Below are positions 17,781 through 30,150 of a stretch of 64,000 nt of DNA, piece by piece. Made by a program: the position numbers and the translations under genes. The number at the start of each line of letters is the position of its first letter. Within the stretch, counting starts at the first letter, position 1. Under the pieces are notes generated by a model. The model searched no databases. It was given only the letters and a program-made list of their open reading frames with translations, and was not told the DNA's origin. The stretch is from contig NZ_LR130759.1 of NCBI RefSeq assembly GCF_900292015.1, positions 3,410,001 to 3,474,000 on the forward strand, in the 5' to 3' direction. Source of the stretch: Mycobacterium basiliense. GTDB taxonomy: Bacteria; Actinomycetota; Actinomycetes; Mycobacteriales; Mycobacteriaceae.

Positions 17781-17893
17781 CCTGGCAGCGTCTCATACCG
17801 CTGCCATGCCGGTACCAACGCACCAGGACCGACCATCTCAACCCGACGACGGCGGACACGTGGTCTACTCGTTGACATGGGGCTCGATCCGCG

Positions 17894-18709
17894 ATGAGGC
17901 GGCCCGCGACCCGGGTCGCCGACCTGTTGAACCCGGCCGCGGTGTTGCTGCCGGCGGCCAACGTAATCATGCAGCTGTCCTTGCCGGGCGTCGGCTATGG
18001 CGTGCTGGAAAGCCCGGTGGACAGCGGCAACGTCTACCAGCATCCCTTCAAGCGCGCCCGGACAACCGGCACTTACCTGGCGGTGGCGACCATCGGCACC
18101 GAATCCGACCGGGCCCTGATGCGCAACGCGGTGGACGCCGTCCACAGACAGGTTCGGTCGACCGCCTCGAGCCCGGTGTCCTACAACGCGTTCGACCCCA
18201 AGTTGCAGCTGTGGGTGGCGGCCTGTCTATACCGCTACTTTGTCGACCAACACGAGTTCTTGCATGGCCCGCTCGACGACACCGCCGCCGACTCGATCTA
18301 CCGCGACGCCAAGCGATTAGGCACCACACTGCAGGTACCCGAACGCATGTGGCCGCCGGACCGGGTCGCCTTCGCCGAATACTGGAAGCGCTCGCTCGAC
18401 GAGCTGCACATCGACCCGCCGGTGCGGGAACACCTGCGCGGGGTGGCCTCGATGGCGTTTCTGGCGCGGCCGCTACGGCTGCTGGCGGGCCCGTTCAATC
18501 TGTTCGCCACCACGGGATTCTTAGCGCCGGAGTTTCGCGAGCTGATGCGGCTGGGATGGTCGCAGGCCCAGCAGCGCCGCTTCGAATGGCTGTTGTCCGC
18601 CCTCCGGCTGGCCGACCGGTTGATTCCGCATCGGGCGTGGCTCTTCGGGTATCAGCTTTACCTGTGGGACATGCGGTTTCGCGCGCGGCGAGGGTGGCGC
18701 ATCGTCTAG
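17894..18709 (+). CDS. MpaB/latex-clearing-type (DUF2236) oxygenase-like protein (Rv2237-like)
   Basis: 271 residues. Signatures of the DUF2236/MpaB' family are visible: [41 protein letters not shown] and the [14 protein letters not shown] segment. Family members include haem-containing latex-clearing protein and mycophenolic-acid MpaB oxygenases. The histidines in AVHRQV and in the DQHEFLHG segment are candidates for metal contact. The substrate in mycobacteria is unknown. It stands alone, divergent from cobD. Confidence 0.88.
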   Translation: MRRPATRVADLLNPAAVLLPAANVIMQLSLPGVGYGVLESPVDSGNVYQHPFKRARTTGTYLAVATIGTESDRALMRNAVDAVHRQVRSTASSPVSYNAFDPKLQLWVAACLYRYFVDQHEFLHGPLDDTAADSIYRDAKRLGTTLQVPERMWPPDRVAFAEYWKRSLDELHIDPPVREHLRGVASMAFLARPLRLLAGPFNLFATTGFLAPEFRELMRLGWSQAQQRRFEWLLSALRLADRLIPHRAWLFGYQLYLWDMRFRARRGWRIV

Positions 18710-18729
18710 CAACGGAGGTCCCGGCCAAG

Positions 18730-19650
18730 CTATGCGCCCCGCGCGGCCCAGGTGAAACTGCGCATCTGAGGCAACCTGGCGGCAAGCCGGTCGGCGACCT
18801 GACGGCCGATATCGTCGGCGTCGGCCACCGAGGCGGCGGAATCGACCCAGCCCTCGACCTCCACCCGCAGCGTGCGTCCCGTCCAGCGGGCACGCGCGTG
18901 CGCGTGGCTGATCCCTGGTGTTTCCGCGGCGACTGCCTCCGCGGTGGCGATGACCTCCGGGTCGACCCCGTCGAGCAGCCGGTGCCCAATCTCGGCAGTC
19001 ACCTCCCAACCGACATGGCAGATGAACCCCGTCACCACGATGCCGGCGACCCCGTCGGCCCATGTCCAGCCCGCAGCGACCCCGCACAGTCCCAGCAGTG
19101 CCCCCGCCGAGGACAGTGCGTCCAGCCAGGAATGACGGGCATCGGCGATCAGGGTCGCCGACTGGATGCGTCGGCCCACGACGAGCTTGTAGCGCGCGAC
19201 CAGTTGATTGCCCACAATCGCCGTCAGCGCGGCGCCGATACCCCAGCCAACATTGCGAGTCTCCCCGTGCCGCAACAGCTTTTCCACACTCTCCACCCCC
19301 GCGACCACCGCACTGGCCCAGATCACCAGGGCCACACCGACTCCCGCGAGGTCTTCAGCGCGTTCGAAACCATAGGGGTTTCGGTCGGTGGGCAACTTGC
19401 GTGACGCCCGGAATCCGACGAACACCAAGACACTGGTCAACACATCGGACAGGTTGTGCAACGCGTCGCCCAACAACGCCACTGAGCCGGAAATGGCGGC
19501 AATCGCGAGTTCGATCAGGCCCGTCAATCCCAGGCCAACCGCGCTGAGAGCCACGGCGCGGTTGGCCCGACGGCGTTCTGCCACATCATCGAATGAAGAC
19601 CGCAAGGGAAAACTCGCGGCGGGATCTCGCAGGCCGCTGATCATATGCAT
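18730..19650 (-). CDS. Cation diffusion facilitator (CDF) efflux protein
   Basis: 306-residue membrane transporter of the CDF family (Zn/Fe/Mn/Co export by proton exchange). Six helices are predicted. The metal site appears as DALHNLSD in helix 2 and DARHSWLD in helix 5, both HxxxD. A cytoplasmic C-terminal domain (GHRLLDGVDPEV; HARARWTGRTLRVEVEGWVD) follows. ATG 19650 or 19644 is possible. It lies 73 bases after the epoxide hydrolase on the same strand. I recall no CDF gene here in M. tuberculosis. Metal specificity is not decidable. Confidence 0.9.
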   Translation of the reverse strand: MHMISGLRDPAASFPLRSSFDDVAERRRANRAVALSAVGLGLTGLIELAIAAISGSVALLGDALHNLSDVLTSVLVFVGFRASRKLPTDRNPYGFERAEDLAGVGVALVIWASAVVAGVESVEKLLRHGETRNVGWGIGAALTAIVGNQLVARYKLVVGRRIQSATLIADARHSWLDALSSAGALLGLCGVAAGWTWADGVAGIVVTGFICHVGWEVTAEIGHRLLDGVDPEVIATAEAVAAETPGISHAHARARWTGRTLRVEVEGWVDSAASVADADDIGRQVADRLAARLPQMRSFTWAARGA

Positions 19651-19723
19651 GGGTGCCAGCGTGCTCTCGTTGGCGTCGAGTGTGCAATCCACGATGCCAA
19701 ACCGGCGTGTTGAGTCGGCAAAT

Positions 19724-20875
19724 TCACTCTCGCCACGGGGTGTCGGCGGGGCAGCGCACGGTGGCAAAGAAGTTGCGCACGTCCTCGACGAACAGCTGCG
19801 GTTGTTCGAACGCGGCAAAGTGTCCCCCGCGCGGCATGGTGGTCCAGTGAGTGATGGTGTAGTTCTGTTCGCACCACGCTCGCGGAGCGCGCAGGATCTC
19901 CTTGGGAAACGAAGCGACCCCGGTGGGCAATTCGACCCGATCCGTCTGGCCCCACACTTTGAAGCTCTCCCAATACAGGCGAGCCGACGAGGCCGCGGCG
20001 GCGGTCACCCAATACATCATCACGTTGTCCAGCAGCTCGTCTCGGGTGAGCACATTCTCGGGGTTGCCGTCGCAGTCCATCCATGCCCAGAACTTCTCCA
20101 CGATCCAAGCCAGTTGTCCCACCGGCGAATCGGTCAGCCCGTAGCCCACCGTCTGAGGTCGGGTGGACTGCTGTTTGGAATACCCGGTTCCCCATTTCCG
20201 GTGATGCGCCAACGTGGTCAGCGCCGCCTGCTCCGCTGCGGTTGGATTGGTCAGCGCCGCAGGCGTCGGCATCGCGATCGGCATGTTCAGATGAATGGCC
20301 GCACAGTGACCGCCGATGCGGGCGATTTGGGTGGTGACGGCCGCACCCCAGTCGCCGCCCTGCGCACCATAGCGCAGGTAGCCGAGACGCTGCATCAGCG
20401 TTTCCCAAGCCTGCGCGATCCTTTCGACGCCCCAGCCGGTGCCGGTGGGCTTGCCCGAGAAGCCGTACCCGGGAAGCGATGGGCACACAACGTGGAAAGC
20501 GTCCTCGGCGCGTCCGCCGTGAGACGTCGGATTGGTCAGCGGCCCAATCACCTTCTGAAACTCGACAATCGATCCCGGCCAGCCATGGGTGATCACCAGC
20601 GGAAAGGCGTCCTGGTGCGGTGACCGTTGATGGATGAAGTGAATGTCCAAACCGTCGATTTCGGTGACGTACTGGTCGAAGCGGTTCAGCGCGGCCTCCC
20701 GCGCCCGCCAGTCGTACTCGGTAGCCCAGTAGGCGGCCAGGTCGCGGGTGTAACTCAGCGGGATGCCCTGGCTCCAGTCCGGAACACACTCCGGCTCCGG
20801 CCAGCGCGTGTGCGCCAATCGCGATTGCAGGTCATCGAGAACGTCGTCGGGAACGTCGATACGAAATGGCCTCAC
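19724..20875 (-). CDS. Epoxide hydrolase with N-terminal EHN domain
   Basis: 383-residue alpha/beta hydrolase of the juvenile-hormone/microsomal epoxide hydrolase type. The EHN domain (about 1-105) begins MRPFRIDVPDDVLDDLQSRL. The oxyanion motif HGWPGS follows, the nucleophile Asp is in QGGDWGAAV, and the catalytic His is in MPRGGHFAAFEQP. The cap contributes tyrosines that open the epoxide. No signal peptide. It is probably co-transcribed with the CDF gene, although no functional link is obvious. Confidence 0.93.
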   Translation of the reverse strand: MRPFRIDVPDDVLDDLQSRLAHTRWPEPECVPDWSQGIPLSYTRDLAAYWATEYDWRAREAALNRFDQYVTEIDGLDIHFIHQRSPHQDAFPLVITHGWPGSIVEFQKVIGPLTNPTSHGGRAEDAFHVVCPSLPGYGFSGKPTGTGWGVERIAQAWETLMQRLGYLRYGAQGGDWGAAVTTQIARIGGHCAAIHLNMPIAMPTPAALTNPTAAEQAALTTLAHHRKWGTGYSKQQSTRPQTVGYGLTDSPVGQLAWIVEKFWAWMDCDGNPENVLTRDELLDNVMMYWVTAAAASSARLYWESFKVWGQTDRVELPTGVASFPKEILRAPRAWCEQNYTITHWTTMPRGGHFAAFEQPQLFVEDVRNFFATVRCPADTPWRE

Positions 20876-20904
20876 CCGTTCATCATGCCGGTCAGCCGGC
20901 CGGC

Positions 20905-21099
20905 CTATTTCTGATTTGCTTCCCGAATCAGAGTGCTGATCTGTTCTAGCAGTTCACGCATGTCGGCGCGCATCGCATCGACCGCGGCATACAGGTCCGC
21001 CTTGGTCGCCGGTTGCTGGTCCGACGCCAGCGGCCGCACCGGCGGTGCCGTTTTCCCCGCCGTGGCACTGTCGGCCGGTATTCCAGATGGTTCCTTCAC
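20905..21099 (-). CDS. Small conserved hypothetical protein (Rv2237A-like)
   Basis: About 64 residues from GTG 21099; the frame is open to 21279, so the start is uncertain. The C-terminal half ATKADLYAAVDAMRADMREL followed by LEQISTLIREANQK is a clean amphipathic helix, suggesting a coiled-coil oligomer. The N-terminal half is Pro/Ala-rich. Function unknown. Confidence 0.55.
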   Translation of the reverse strand: MKEPSGIPADSATAGKTAPPVRPLASDQQPATKADLYAAVDAMRADMRELLEQISTLIREANQK

Positions 21100-21295
21100 G
21101 CCCCAGACACTGCCATACCCAGTTCGCCACCGACAACGAAACGCAGCGCGCCTCGGCCGTCGCAAACGAGCCGGATAAGTCGTTGTCGGCGCCGGGGTCC
21201 CGGCCGGCAAGACCAGCCCCACGGTTGCGGCTGATAGTCCCGTCTGGTTCCCAGCCGCGCAGCTGCGACGGCATGGCACAAACCCTGCAGAACCT

Positions 21296-21370
21296 TGGTG
21301 GGCGCGGACGGTATCGAACCGCCGACCGCTGGTGTGTAAAACCAGAGCTCTACCACTGAGCTACGCGCCC
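21296..21370 (-). tRNA. tRNA-Val (anticodon TAC)
   Basis: On the minus strand GGGCGCG at the 5' end (21370) pairs with CGCGCCC near the 3' end. The anticodon stem CTGGT/ACCAG encloses loop TTTACAC, giving anticodon TAC, which reads GTA. The T-arm contains GGTTCGATACC, and CCA is encoded. Confidence 0.96.
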
Positions 21371-21427
21371 TATGCCCGCCGCAGGCTACACGCCCTAGAC
21401 GTCAACACCCAAAACGTCGAAGTCCGC

Positions 21428-21889
21428 TCAAGCCTGTAATGCCGCCAACGCCTCGGACCACAACCGCTGATCACGCGCCTCACCGGGTTGTTTCATCTCG
21501 GCGAACCGGATAATCCCCGACCGGTCGACCACAAAGGTTCCGCGATTGGAGATGCCGGCGGCGTCGTTGAACACACCGAAGGCCTGGCTGACCGCGCCGT
21601 GCGGCCAGAAATCCGACAACACCGGGAACAGGAACCCGCTCTGGGCCGCCCAGACCTTGTGGGTGGGCGGTGGGCCCACCGATATGGCCAGCACCGCACT
21701 GCCGTCGTTCTCGAACTCCGGCAGGTGGTCACGCAGCTGATCCAACTCGCCCTGACAGATGCCGGTGAAAGCCAGCGGAAAGAACACCAGCAGCACGTTC
21801 TTGGCGTCGCGGTAGTCGGTGAGCGATACCGGCTGCTGATTCTGGTCGCGCAGCGTGAAATTCGGAGCGGTGTCTCCGACGCCGAGCAT
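21428..21889 (-). CDS. ahpE: Peroxiredoxin AhpE
   Basis: 153-residue one-cysteine peroxiredoxin that reduces peroxides and peroxynitrite. The peroxidatic Cys45 is in PLAFTGICQGELDQL. Other thioredoxin-fold motifs are APNFTLRDQNQ and NRGTFVVDRSGIIRF. It is nearly identical in design to Rv2238c. Its start overlaps the stop of the DUF3052 gene by one base, so the two are coupled. Confidence 0.96.
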   Translation of the reverse strand: MLGVGDTAPNFTLRDQNQQPVSLTDYRDAKNVLLVFFPLAFTGICQGELDQLRDHLPEFENDGSAVLAISVGPPPTHKVWAAQSGFLFPVLSDFWPHGAVSQAFGVFNDAAGISNRGTFVVDRSGIIRFAEMKQPGEARDQRLWSEALAALQA

Positions 21890-22311
21890 CAGCGCTTCCC
21901 GGCCCGCGACTTCGGCTGGACCAGTCGACTAGCACTCCAATTGTTGAGGTTGACCGACGAGGTCGGCATCAGGCCGGCGGTCGGGGCGGCCTCGGCGATC
22001 TCGGCGGGCAGCACGTGACCCGGCTGGCCCGTCTTGGGCGTCAGCACCCAGACCACGCCGTCCTCGGCGAGCGGGGTGATCGCGTCCATCAGGGTGTCCA
22101 CCAGATCCCCGTCGCCGTCGCGCCACCACAGCAGTGCGACGTCGACGACCTCGTCGGTGTCCTCATCGAGCAGCTCGCTGCCACAGGCTTCCTCGATCGC
22201 TACCCGGATTTCATCGTCGGTGTCTTCGTCCCAGCCCCACTCCTGGACGATTTGGCCTCGTTGGATTCCAAGTTTGCGAGCGTAACTCGGGGCGTGATCC
22301 GCCGCGACCAC
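21889..22311 (-). CDS. DUF3052 family protein (Rv2239c-like)
   Basis: 140-residue acidic cytoplasmic protein, beginning MVAADHAPSYARKLGI and containing the family block QEWGWDEDTDDEIR and a WVLTPKTGQPGHV segment. GTG 22311 has AGGGAGG eight bases upstream. Conserved in actinobacteria next to ahpE; function unknown. Confidence 0.92.
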   Translation of the reverse strand: MVAADHAPSYARKLGIQRGQIVQEWGWDEDTDDEIRVAIEEACGSELLDEDTDEVVDVALLWWRDGDGDLVDTLMDAITPLAEDGVVWVLTPKTGQPGHVLPAEIAEAAPTAGLMPTSSVNLNNWSASRLVQPKSRAGKR

Positions 22312-22392
22312 CGTGGAACCTCCCTTAACCAGCCACGCGAAGTGCGATGGGCACTATCGTCGCACAGACCCGCGCGAACCAATACGGCCGCC

Positions 22393-22995
22393 TCATAAGG
22401 CGGCCACGCACAGTTTCAACGCCTTCGTTTTGGTGTCGTTGAGCTGATCGACTCGCCGGTTGAACTCGCCCGTCGGAGCGTGCGTGCCGATGGCCTTGGC
22501 TACCGAACGCGCCGCGTCGGCGTAGGCATTGAGCGAATCCCGCATTTCCGACGACAGCGCCCCGCTGAGACTGCCGGTTACCGCAGATGCGCTGTTGTTG
22601 AGCGCCTCGATGGCCGGGCCCTCCGTCGGGCCGGTGCTGCGGCCCGCGTTATACGCCGAGACGAAGTTGTTGACCCTGTCGATGGCGTCTTTGCTCGTGG
22701 TGGCAAGCGCGTCGCATGAGCTGCGAATCGCTTGGGTGGTGAGCGACTGCTGCCGCTGGGACTCACGAACCCGCGATGTCGCCGACGAGGCCGACACGGA
22801 CAGCGACACCGAAGACCGGTACGCCGACGCGACCCTGGTGTCCGGGGCGGCCGTGCCGTCGATGACGCTGGTACACCCCACGATTCCGATCAACAGCGTG
22901 GCGGTGAATCCGAGAGCCAGAGCACCCCGCCTAGAGCTGAGACTGGACAAAGCCCCCCCGTGCCTGCGAGGGACAGCACGCCATCCGATGAGCAC
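22393..22995 (-). CDS. Putative lipoprotein (Rv2240c-like)
   Basis: About 200 residues from GTG 22995; the frame remains open further upstream. A hydrophobic segment and lipobox GIVGC mark it as exported and lipid-anchored. The rest is Ser/Ala/Thr-rich and helical, with conserved Cys near [13 protein letters not shown] and near LKLCVAAL. It is divergent from aceE. No function is known. Confidence 0.8.
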   Translation of the reverse strand: MLIGWRAVPRRHGGALSSLSSRRGALALGFTATLLIGIVGCTSVIDGTAAPDTRVASAYRSSVSLSVSASSATSRVRESQRQQSLTTQAIRSSCDALATTSKDAIDRVNNFVSAYNAGRSTGPTEGPAIEALNNSASAVTGSLSGALSSEMRDSLNAYADAARSVAKAIGTHAPTGEFNRRVDQLNDTKTKALKLCVAAL

Positions 22996-23155
22996 GGCTA
23001 GTGACGTTACCGGGTCAGAGCTTGATTTGCCCCGACGCACCCATTTCGGCTTGGAGGCAGCGTCGGTTATCCGGACGCCGTGCCGGTGCGGCACGATAGG
23101 GGGACGGAGCACCCGACCATCCGAAGCAGAACCCTCGTCGACTGAGGAGCAGAAG

Positions 23156-25945
<2,790 letters not shown>

Positions 25946-26068
25946 GCACGGCTTCGTCGCAGCTTGTCGGCGATCGTCGCAGCTCGTCGCTGGCGTCACG
26001 ACACCTCGCAAAGACCGACAGCGGCGTTTTTGGCGGAATCTTCCAGAAATCAGGCGTAGCTTTTAGGA

Positions 26069-27379
26069 GTGAACGACAACCAGCTCTTGCCGCTCGCACG
26101 GCTCGCGTCCTACAGGTCGCCGCTCGAGCTGCTGGAAACCGTGCCCGACTCACTGCTGCGGCGGTTGAAGCAATATTCCGGCCGGCTGGCCACCGAAGCG
26201 GTCTCGGCAATGCAAGAGCGGCTGCCGTTTTTCGCCGACTTGGAAGCGTCCCAGCGCGCCAGTGTGGCCCTGGTGGTGCAGACGGCCGTGGTGAACTTCG
26301 CCGAATGGATGCAAAACCCGCGCAGCGACGTCAGCTACACCGCACAGGCGTTCGAGCTGGTGCCACAGGACTTGACGCGCCGAATCGCGCTGCGCCACAC
26401 CGTCGATATGGTGCGCGTCACCATGGAGTTCTTCGAGGAAGTGGTGCCACTGCTGGCCCGCTCCGAAGAACAACTGACCGCCCTGACCGTGGGCATCTTG
26501 AAGTACAGCCGGGACTTGGCGTTCACCGCCGCCTCGGCCTACGCCGACGCGGCCGAAGCGCGTGGCACCTGGGACAGCCGCATGGAGGCCAGCGTGGTCG
26601 ACGCGGTGGTCCGCGGCGATACGGGTCCCGAACTTCTTTCCCGGGCGGCCGCGTTGAACTGGGACACCACTGCGCCGGCGACGGTGGTGGTGGGCACGCC
26701 GACACCCGGGCGCGATGGTCCCGACGGCAGCGAGCGTGCCAGTCAAGACGTCCGCGATACCGCCGCCCGCCATGGTCGCGCGGCGCTCACCGACGTGCAC
26801 GGCACCTGGCTGGTCGCGATCGTGTCCGGCCAACTGGCGCCCACTGACAAGTTCTTGAAAAGCTTGCTGGAAGCGTTTTCTGACGGACCAGTGGTGATTG
26901 GGCCAACCGCCCCCATGCTGACCGCCGCCTTCCACAGCGCCAGTGAGGCGATCTCCGGCATGAACGCGGTTGCTGGCTGGCGGGGGGCGCCGCGCCCGGT
27001 GCTGGCCCGAGAGTTGCTGCCCGAGCGCGCCCTCATGGGTGACGCGTCGGCCATCGTGGCGTTGCACACCGATGTGATGCGGCCGCTGGCCGATGCCGGC
27101 CCGACGCTGATCGAGACACTGGACGCGTATTTAGATTGTGGCGGCGCTATTGAGGCTTGTGCCAGGAAGTTGTTCGTTCATCCAAACACGATCCGGTATC
27201 GACTCAAACGGATCACCGACTTCACCGGGCGTGATCCCACCCAGCCGCGGGACGCCTACGTCCTTCGGGTGGCCGCCACCGTCGGCCAACTGAACTACCC
27301 GACCCCTCCATCCGGCCCGGGCAACAATGCCGTGTCGGCGGTTCCACTCCCGGTCAGACGGGGTTCAGAAGGGGCCTAA
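26069..27379 (+). CDS. mabR: PucR/CdaR-type regulator MabR
   Basis: 436-residue transcription factor. The long N-terminal region (RsbR/GGDEF-like PucR fold) begins around LLETVPDSLLRRLKQYSGRL. The C-terminal HTH_30 domain is intact (TLDAYLDCGGAIEACARKL; HPNTIRYRLKRITDFTGRDP). The M. tuberculosis orthologue Rv2242 (MabR) is reported to bind upstream of fabD and control the FAS-II operon. A matching palindrome lies at 27454-27474, just downstream of this gene. GTG 26069 is the start. The C-terminus is about 20 residues longer than I recall for M. tuberculosis. Confidence 0.93.
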   Translation: MNDNQLLPLARLASYRSPLELLETVPDSLLRRLKQYSGRLATEAVSAMQERLPFFADLEASQRASVALVVQTAVVNFAEWMQNPRSDVSYTAQAFELVPQDLTRRIALRHTVDMVRVTMEFFEEVVPLLARSEEQLTALTVGILKYSRDLAFTAASAYADAAEARGTWDSRMEASVVDAVVRGDTGPELLSRAAALNWDTTAPATVVVGTPTPGRDGPDGSERASQDVRDTAARHGRAALTDVHGTWLVAIVSGQLAPTDKFLKSLLEAFSDGPVVIGPTAPMLTAAFHSASEAISGMNAVAGWRGAPRPVLARELLPERALMGDASAIVALHTDVMRPLADAGPTLIETLDAYLDCGGAIEACARKLFVHPNTIRYRLKRITDFTGRDPTQPRDAYVLRVAATVGQLNYPTPPSGPGNNAVSAVPLPVRRGSEGA

Positions 27380-27453
27380 CAACGCAATCAGCGAATATAG
27401 TGATTTAGATGACAGATCGCGGCCCGATCTCAAACACGTAGCTTACGGGCCTG

Positions 27454-27474
27454 TTTTGTAGGGTGTCCACAAAA
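27454..27474. promoter_or_regulatory. Palindrome matching the MabR operator of the FAS-II operon
   Basis: TTTTGT-N9-ACAAAA, a perfect six-base inverted repeat with nine-base spacing, 66 bases before fabD. The reported MabR-binding motif has this layout as I recall it. It overlaps the expected -35 area of the candidate promoter at 27490-27495. Confidence 0.75.
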
Positions 27475-27489
27475 ACCTAAGACGAGGTT

Positions 27490-27495
27490 CATAAT
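27490..27495 (+). promoter_or_regulatory. Candidate -10 box of the fabD operon
   Basis: CATAAT lies about 45 bases before the fabD GTG, with the MabR palindrome about 16 bases upstream. A second TATAGT at 27396-27401 could serve an additional, more distal start. Neither is proven. Confidence 0.4.
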
Positions 27496-27540
27496 CTGTT
27501 ACACCGCGCAAAACCGTCTTCACAGTGTTCTCTTAGACAC

Positions 27541-28449
27541 GTGATTGCGTTGCTTGCACCCGGACAGGGTTCCCAGACCGAGGGCATGCTGTCGCCGTGG
27601 CTGGAACTGCCAGGCGCAGCAGACCAGGTCGCCTCCTGGTCACAGGCCAGTGGCTTGGACCTGGCGCGGCTGGGCACCACCGCGACGACCGAGGAGATCA
27701 CCGACACCGCGGTCGCTCAGCCCCTGATTGTTGCGGCCACGCTGTTGGCCCACCAGGAGCTGATCAGGCAGGGGTTGCTCGCCGGGCAAGAGTTCATCGT
27801 TGCCGGGCACTCCGTCGGCGAAATCGCCGCCTACGCGATCGCCGGTGTGATGGCGGCCGATGACGCCGTCTCGTTGGCTGCCACCCGGGGTGCCGAAATG
27901 GCCAAGGCGTGCGCCACCGAGCCCACCGGCATGGCCGCCCTGCTCGGCGGCGAAGAGGCCGAGGTGCTCAGCCGTCTCGACCAGCTCGACTTGGTCCCCG
28001 CCAACCGCAACGCCGCCGGCCAGATCGTCGCCGCCGGTCGGTTGACCGCGTTGGAAAAACTCACGGAGGACCCACCGGCCAGGGCGCGCGTGCGGGCGCT
28101 GGGCGTCGCCGGGGCGTTCCACACCCAGTTCATGGCGCCGGCCCTGGAAGGCTTCGCCGCAGCGGCGGCCCGCATCGTTACCGCCGAACCCACCGCGATG
28201 CTGCTGTCCAACTGCGACGGAAAGCCGGTCACCTCCGCGGCCGCCGCGATGGAGACCCTGGTCGCTCAGCTCACTCAACCAGTGCGCTGGGACCTGTGCA
28301 CCGCGACCATGCGTGAGCACAATGTCACGGCGATTGTCGAGTTCCCCCCGGCGGGAACGCTCACTGGTATCGCCAAACGCGAACTTCGGGGGGTTCCGAC
28401 GCGCGCCGTCAAGTCACCCGCAGATCTGGACGAGTTGACGAACCTATAA
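27541..28449 (+). CDS. fabD: Malonyl-CoA:ACP transacylase
   Basis: 302-residue FAS-II enzyme that loads malonate onto AcpM. The nucleophile Ser91 is in AGHSVGEIAAYAI and the partner His194 in GAFHTQFMAP. The N-terminal ALLAPGQGSQ motif is present. It starts with GTG and is the first gene of the fabD-acpM-kasA-kasB-accD6 operon that elongates meromycolate chains. Confidence 0.97.
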   Translation: MIALLAPGQGSQTEGMLSPWLELPGAADQVASWSQASGLDLARLGTTATTEEITDTAVAQPLIVAATLLAHQELIRQGLLAGQEFIVAGHSVGEIAAYAIAGVMAADDAVSLAATRGAEMAKACATEPTGMAALLGGEEAEVLSRLDQLDLVPANRNAAGQIVAAGRLTALEKLTEDPPARARVRALGVAGAFHTQFMAPALEGFAAAAARIVTAEPTAMLLSNCDGKPVTSAAAAMETLVAQLTQPVRWDLCTATMREHNVTAIVEFPPAGTLTGIAKRELRGVPTRAVKSPADLDELTNL

Positions 28450-28522
28450 CCAACCGTCACGTCCAGAAACCTCAGCACGTCAATTCGATTTACACACAAC
28501 ATATTACGAAGGGAAGCTAACT

Positions 28523-28870
28523 GTGGCCGTCAGTCAGGAAGAAATCATCGCCGGTATCGCCGAGATCATCGAAGAGGTCACCGGCATCGAGCCCTCCGAG
28601 GTCACCCCGGAGAAGTCGTTTGTCGACGACCTGGACATCGACTCGCTGTCGATGGTTGAGATCGCCGTACAGACCGAGGACAAGTACGGCGTGAAGATCC
28701 CCGACGAGGACCTCGCCGGTCTGCGTACCGTCGGTGACGTCGTCGCCTACATCCAGAAGCTCGAGGAAGAGAACCCCGAGGCCGCCGAGGCGCTGCGGGC
28801 CAAGCTCGAGACGGAGAACCCCGAGGCCGTTGCCAACGTCAAGGCGAGGCTGGAAGCAGAGAGCAAGTGA
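28523..28870 (+). CDS. acpM: Meromycolate extension acyl carrier protein
   Basis: 115-residue acidic carrier protein. The phosphopantetheine site is Ser41 in [10 protein letters not shown]. The C-terminal extension of about 35 residues after the usual ACP length ([20 protein letters not shown]) is typical of mycobacterial AcpM. GTG start with GAAGGGAAG upstream. The stop overlaps kasA by four bases. Confidence 0.97.
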   Translation: MAVSQEEIIAGIAEIIEEVTGIEPSEVTPEKSFVDDLDIDSLSMVEIAVQTEDKYGVKIPDEDLAGLRTVGDVVAYIQKLEEENPEAAEALRAKLETENPEAVANVKARLEAESK

Positions 28871-30132
28871 CCAAGCCTTCCACTGCTAATGGCGGTTACC
28901 GCGGCGCTCCTTTTAAGGACGTCGTGGTAACCGCTGTCACAGCGACGACGTCGATCTCGCCGGACATCGAGGGCACGTGGAAGGGTTTGTTGGCCGGCGA
29001 GAGCGGCATCCACGTCCTCGAAGACGATTACCTCACCAAGTGGGACCTGCCGGTCAAGATCGGCGGCCACTTGAAGGATCCCGTTGACAACCACATGGGC
29101 CGGCTCGACATGCGGCGCATGTCATATGTCCAACGGATGGGCAAGCTGCTAGGCGGACAACTCTGGGAGTCCGCCGGCACCCCGGAGGTAGATCCGGACC
29201 GGTTCACCGTCGTGGTGGGTACCGGTCTCGGTGGCGCCGAGCGGATCGTCGAGAGCTACGACCTGATGAACGAGGGCGGGCCCCGCAAGGTGTCCCCGCT
29301 CGCCGTTCAGATGATCATGCCCAACGGTGCCGCGGCCGTGATCGGTTTGCAGCTGGGCGCCCGCGCCGGCGTGATTACTCCGGTTTCGGCGTGTTCGTCG
29401 GGCTCCGAGGCGATCGCGCACGCGTGGCGTCAGATCGTCATGGGTGACGCCGATGTCGCCGTCTGCGGCGGCGTCGAAGGTCCCATCGAGGCGCTGCCGA
29501 TCGCGGCGTTCTCCATGATGCGGGCCATGTCTACCCGCAACGACGAGCCCGAACGTGCGTCGCGGCCGTTCGACAAGGACCGCGATGGCTTCGTGTTCGG
29601 CGAAGCCGGGGCGCTGCTGCTCATCGAGACCGAGGAGCACGCCAAGGCCCGCGGTGCCAAACCGTTGGCCCGGTTGATGGGTGCCGGCATCACGTCGGAC
29701 GCCTTCCACATGGTGGCGCCCGCGGCCGACGGTGTCCGCGCCGGCCGAGCGATGCAGCGATCGATGGAGCTGGCGGGCCTGTCCCCCAAGGACATCGACC
29801 ACGTCAACGCGCACGGAACGGCTACCCCCATCGGCGATGCCGCCGAAGCCAACGCGTTGCGGGTGGCCGGTTGTGACCAGGCCGCGGTGTATGCGCCGAA
29901 GTCGGCACTCGGCCACTCCATCGGCGCTGTTGGTGCCCTTGAATCGGTTCTTACGGTGTTGACCCTTCGGGACGGCGTCATCCCACCGACCCTCAACTAC
30001 GAAACCCCGGACCCCGAGATCGACCTTGATGTTGTCGCAGGCGAGCCCCGCTACGGCGATTACCGCTACGCGATCAACAACTCGTTCGGGTTCGGCGGCC
30101 ACAACGTGGCGCTTGCATTTGGGCGTTACTAA
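28867..30132 (+). CDS. kasA: Beta-ketoacyl-ACP synthase KasA
   Basis: 421-residue condensing enzyme for the earlier elongation cycles of FAS-II. The Cys-His-His set is in VSACSSGSE (Cys176), [11 protein letters not shown] and KSALGHSIG. Numbers are five above M. tuberculosis (Cys171) because YRGAPFKD replaces a shorter segment near the N-terminus. The GTG overlaps the acpM stop as GTGA, so translation is coupled. Confidence 0.97.
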   Translation: MTKPSTANGGYRGAPFKDVVVTAVTATTSISPDIEGTWKGLLAGESGIHVLEDDYLTKWDLPVKIGGHLKDPVDNHMGRLDMRRMSYVQRMGKLLGGQLWESAGTPEVDPDRFTVVVGTGLGGAERIVESYDLMNEGGPRKVSPLAVQMIMPNGAAAVIGLQLGARAGVITPVSACSSGSEAIAHAWRQIVMGDADVAVCGGVEGPIEALPIAAFSMMRAMSTRNDEPERASRPFDKDRDGFVFGEAGALLLIETEEHAKARGAKPLARLMGAGITSDAFHMVAPAADGVRAGRAMQRSMELAGLSPKDIDHVNAHGTATPIGDAAEANALRVAGCDQAAVYAPKSALGHSIGAVGALESVLTVLTLRDGVIPPTLNYETPDPEIDLDVVAGEPRYGDYRYAINNSFGFGGHNVALAFGRY

Positions 30133-30150
30133 GCACGGAGTCTGACGACG

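Noticed and set aside
22529..23155. 209 extra residues at the AceE N-terminus
   Set aside because: This part is antisense to the Rv2240c-like lipoprotein gene and has no E1 homology; TTG 23156 has a strong ribosome-binding site.
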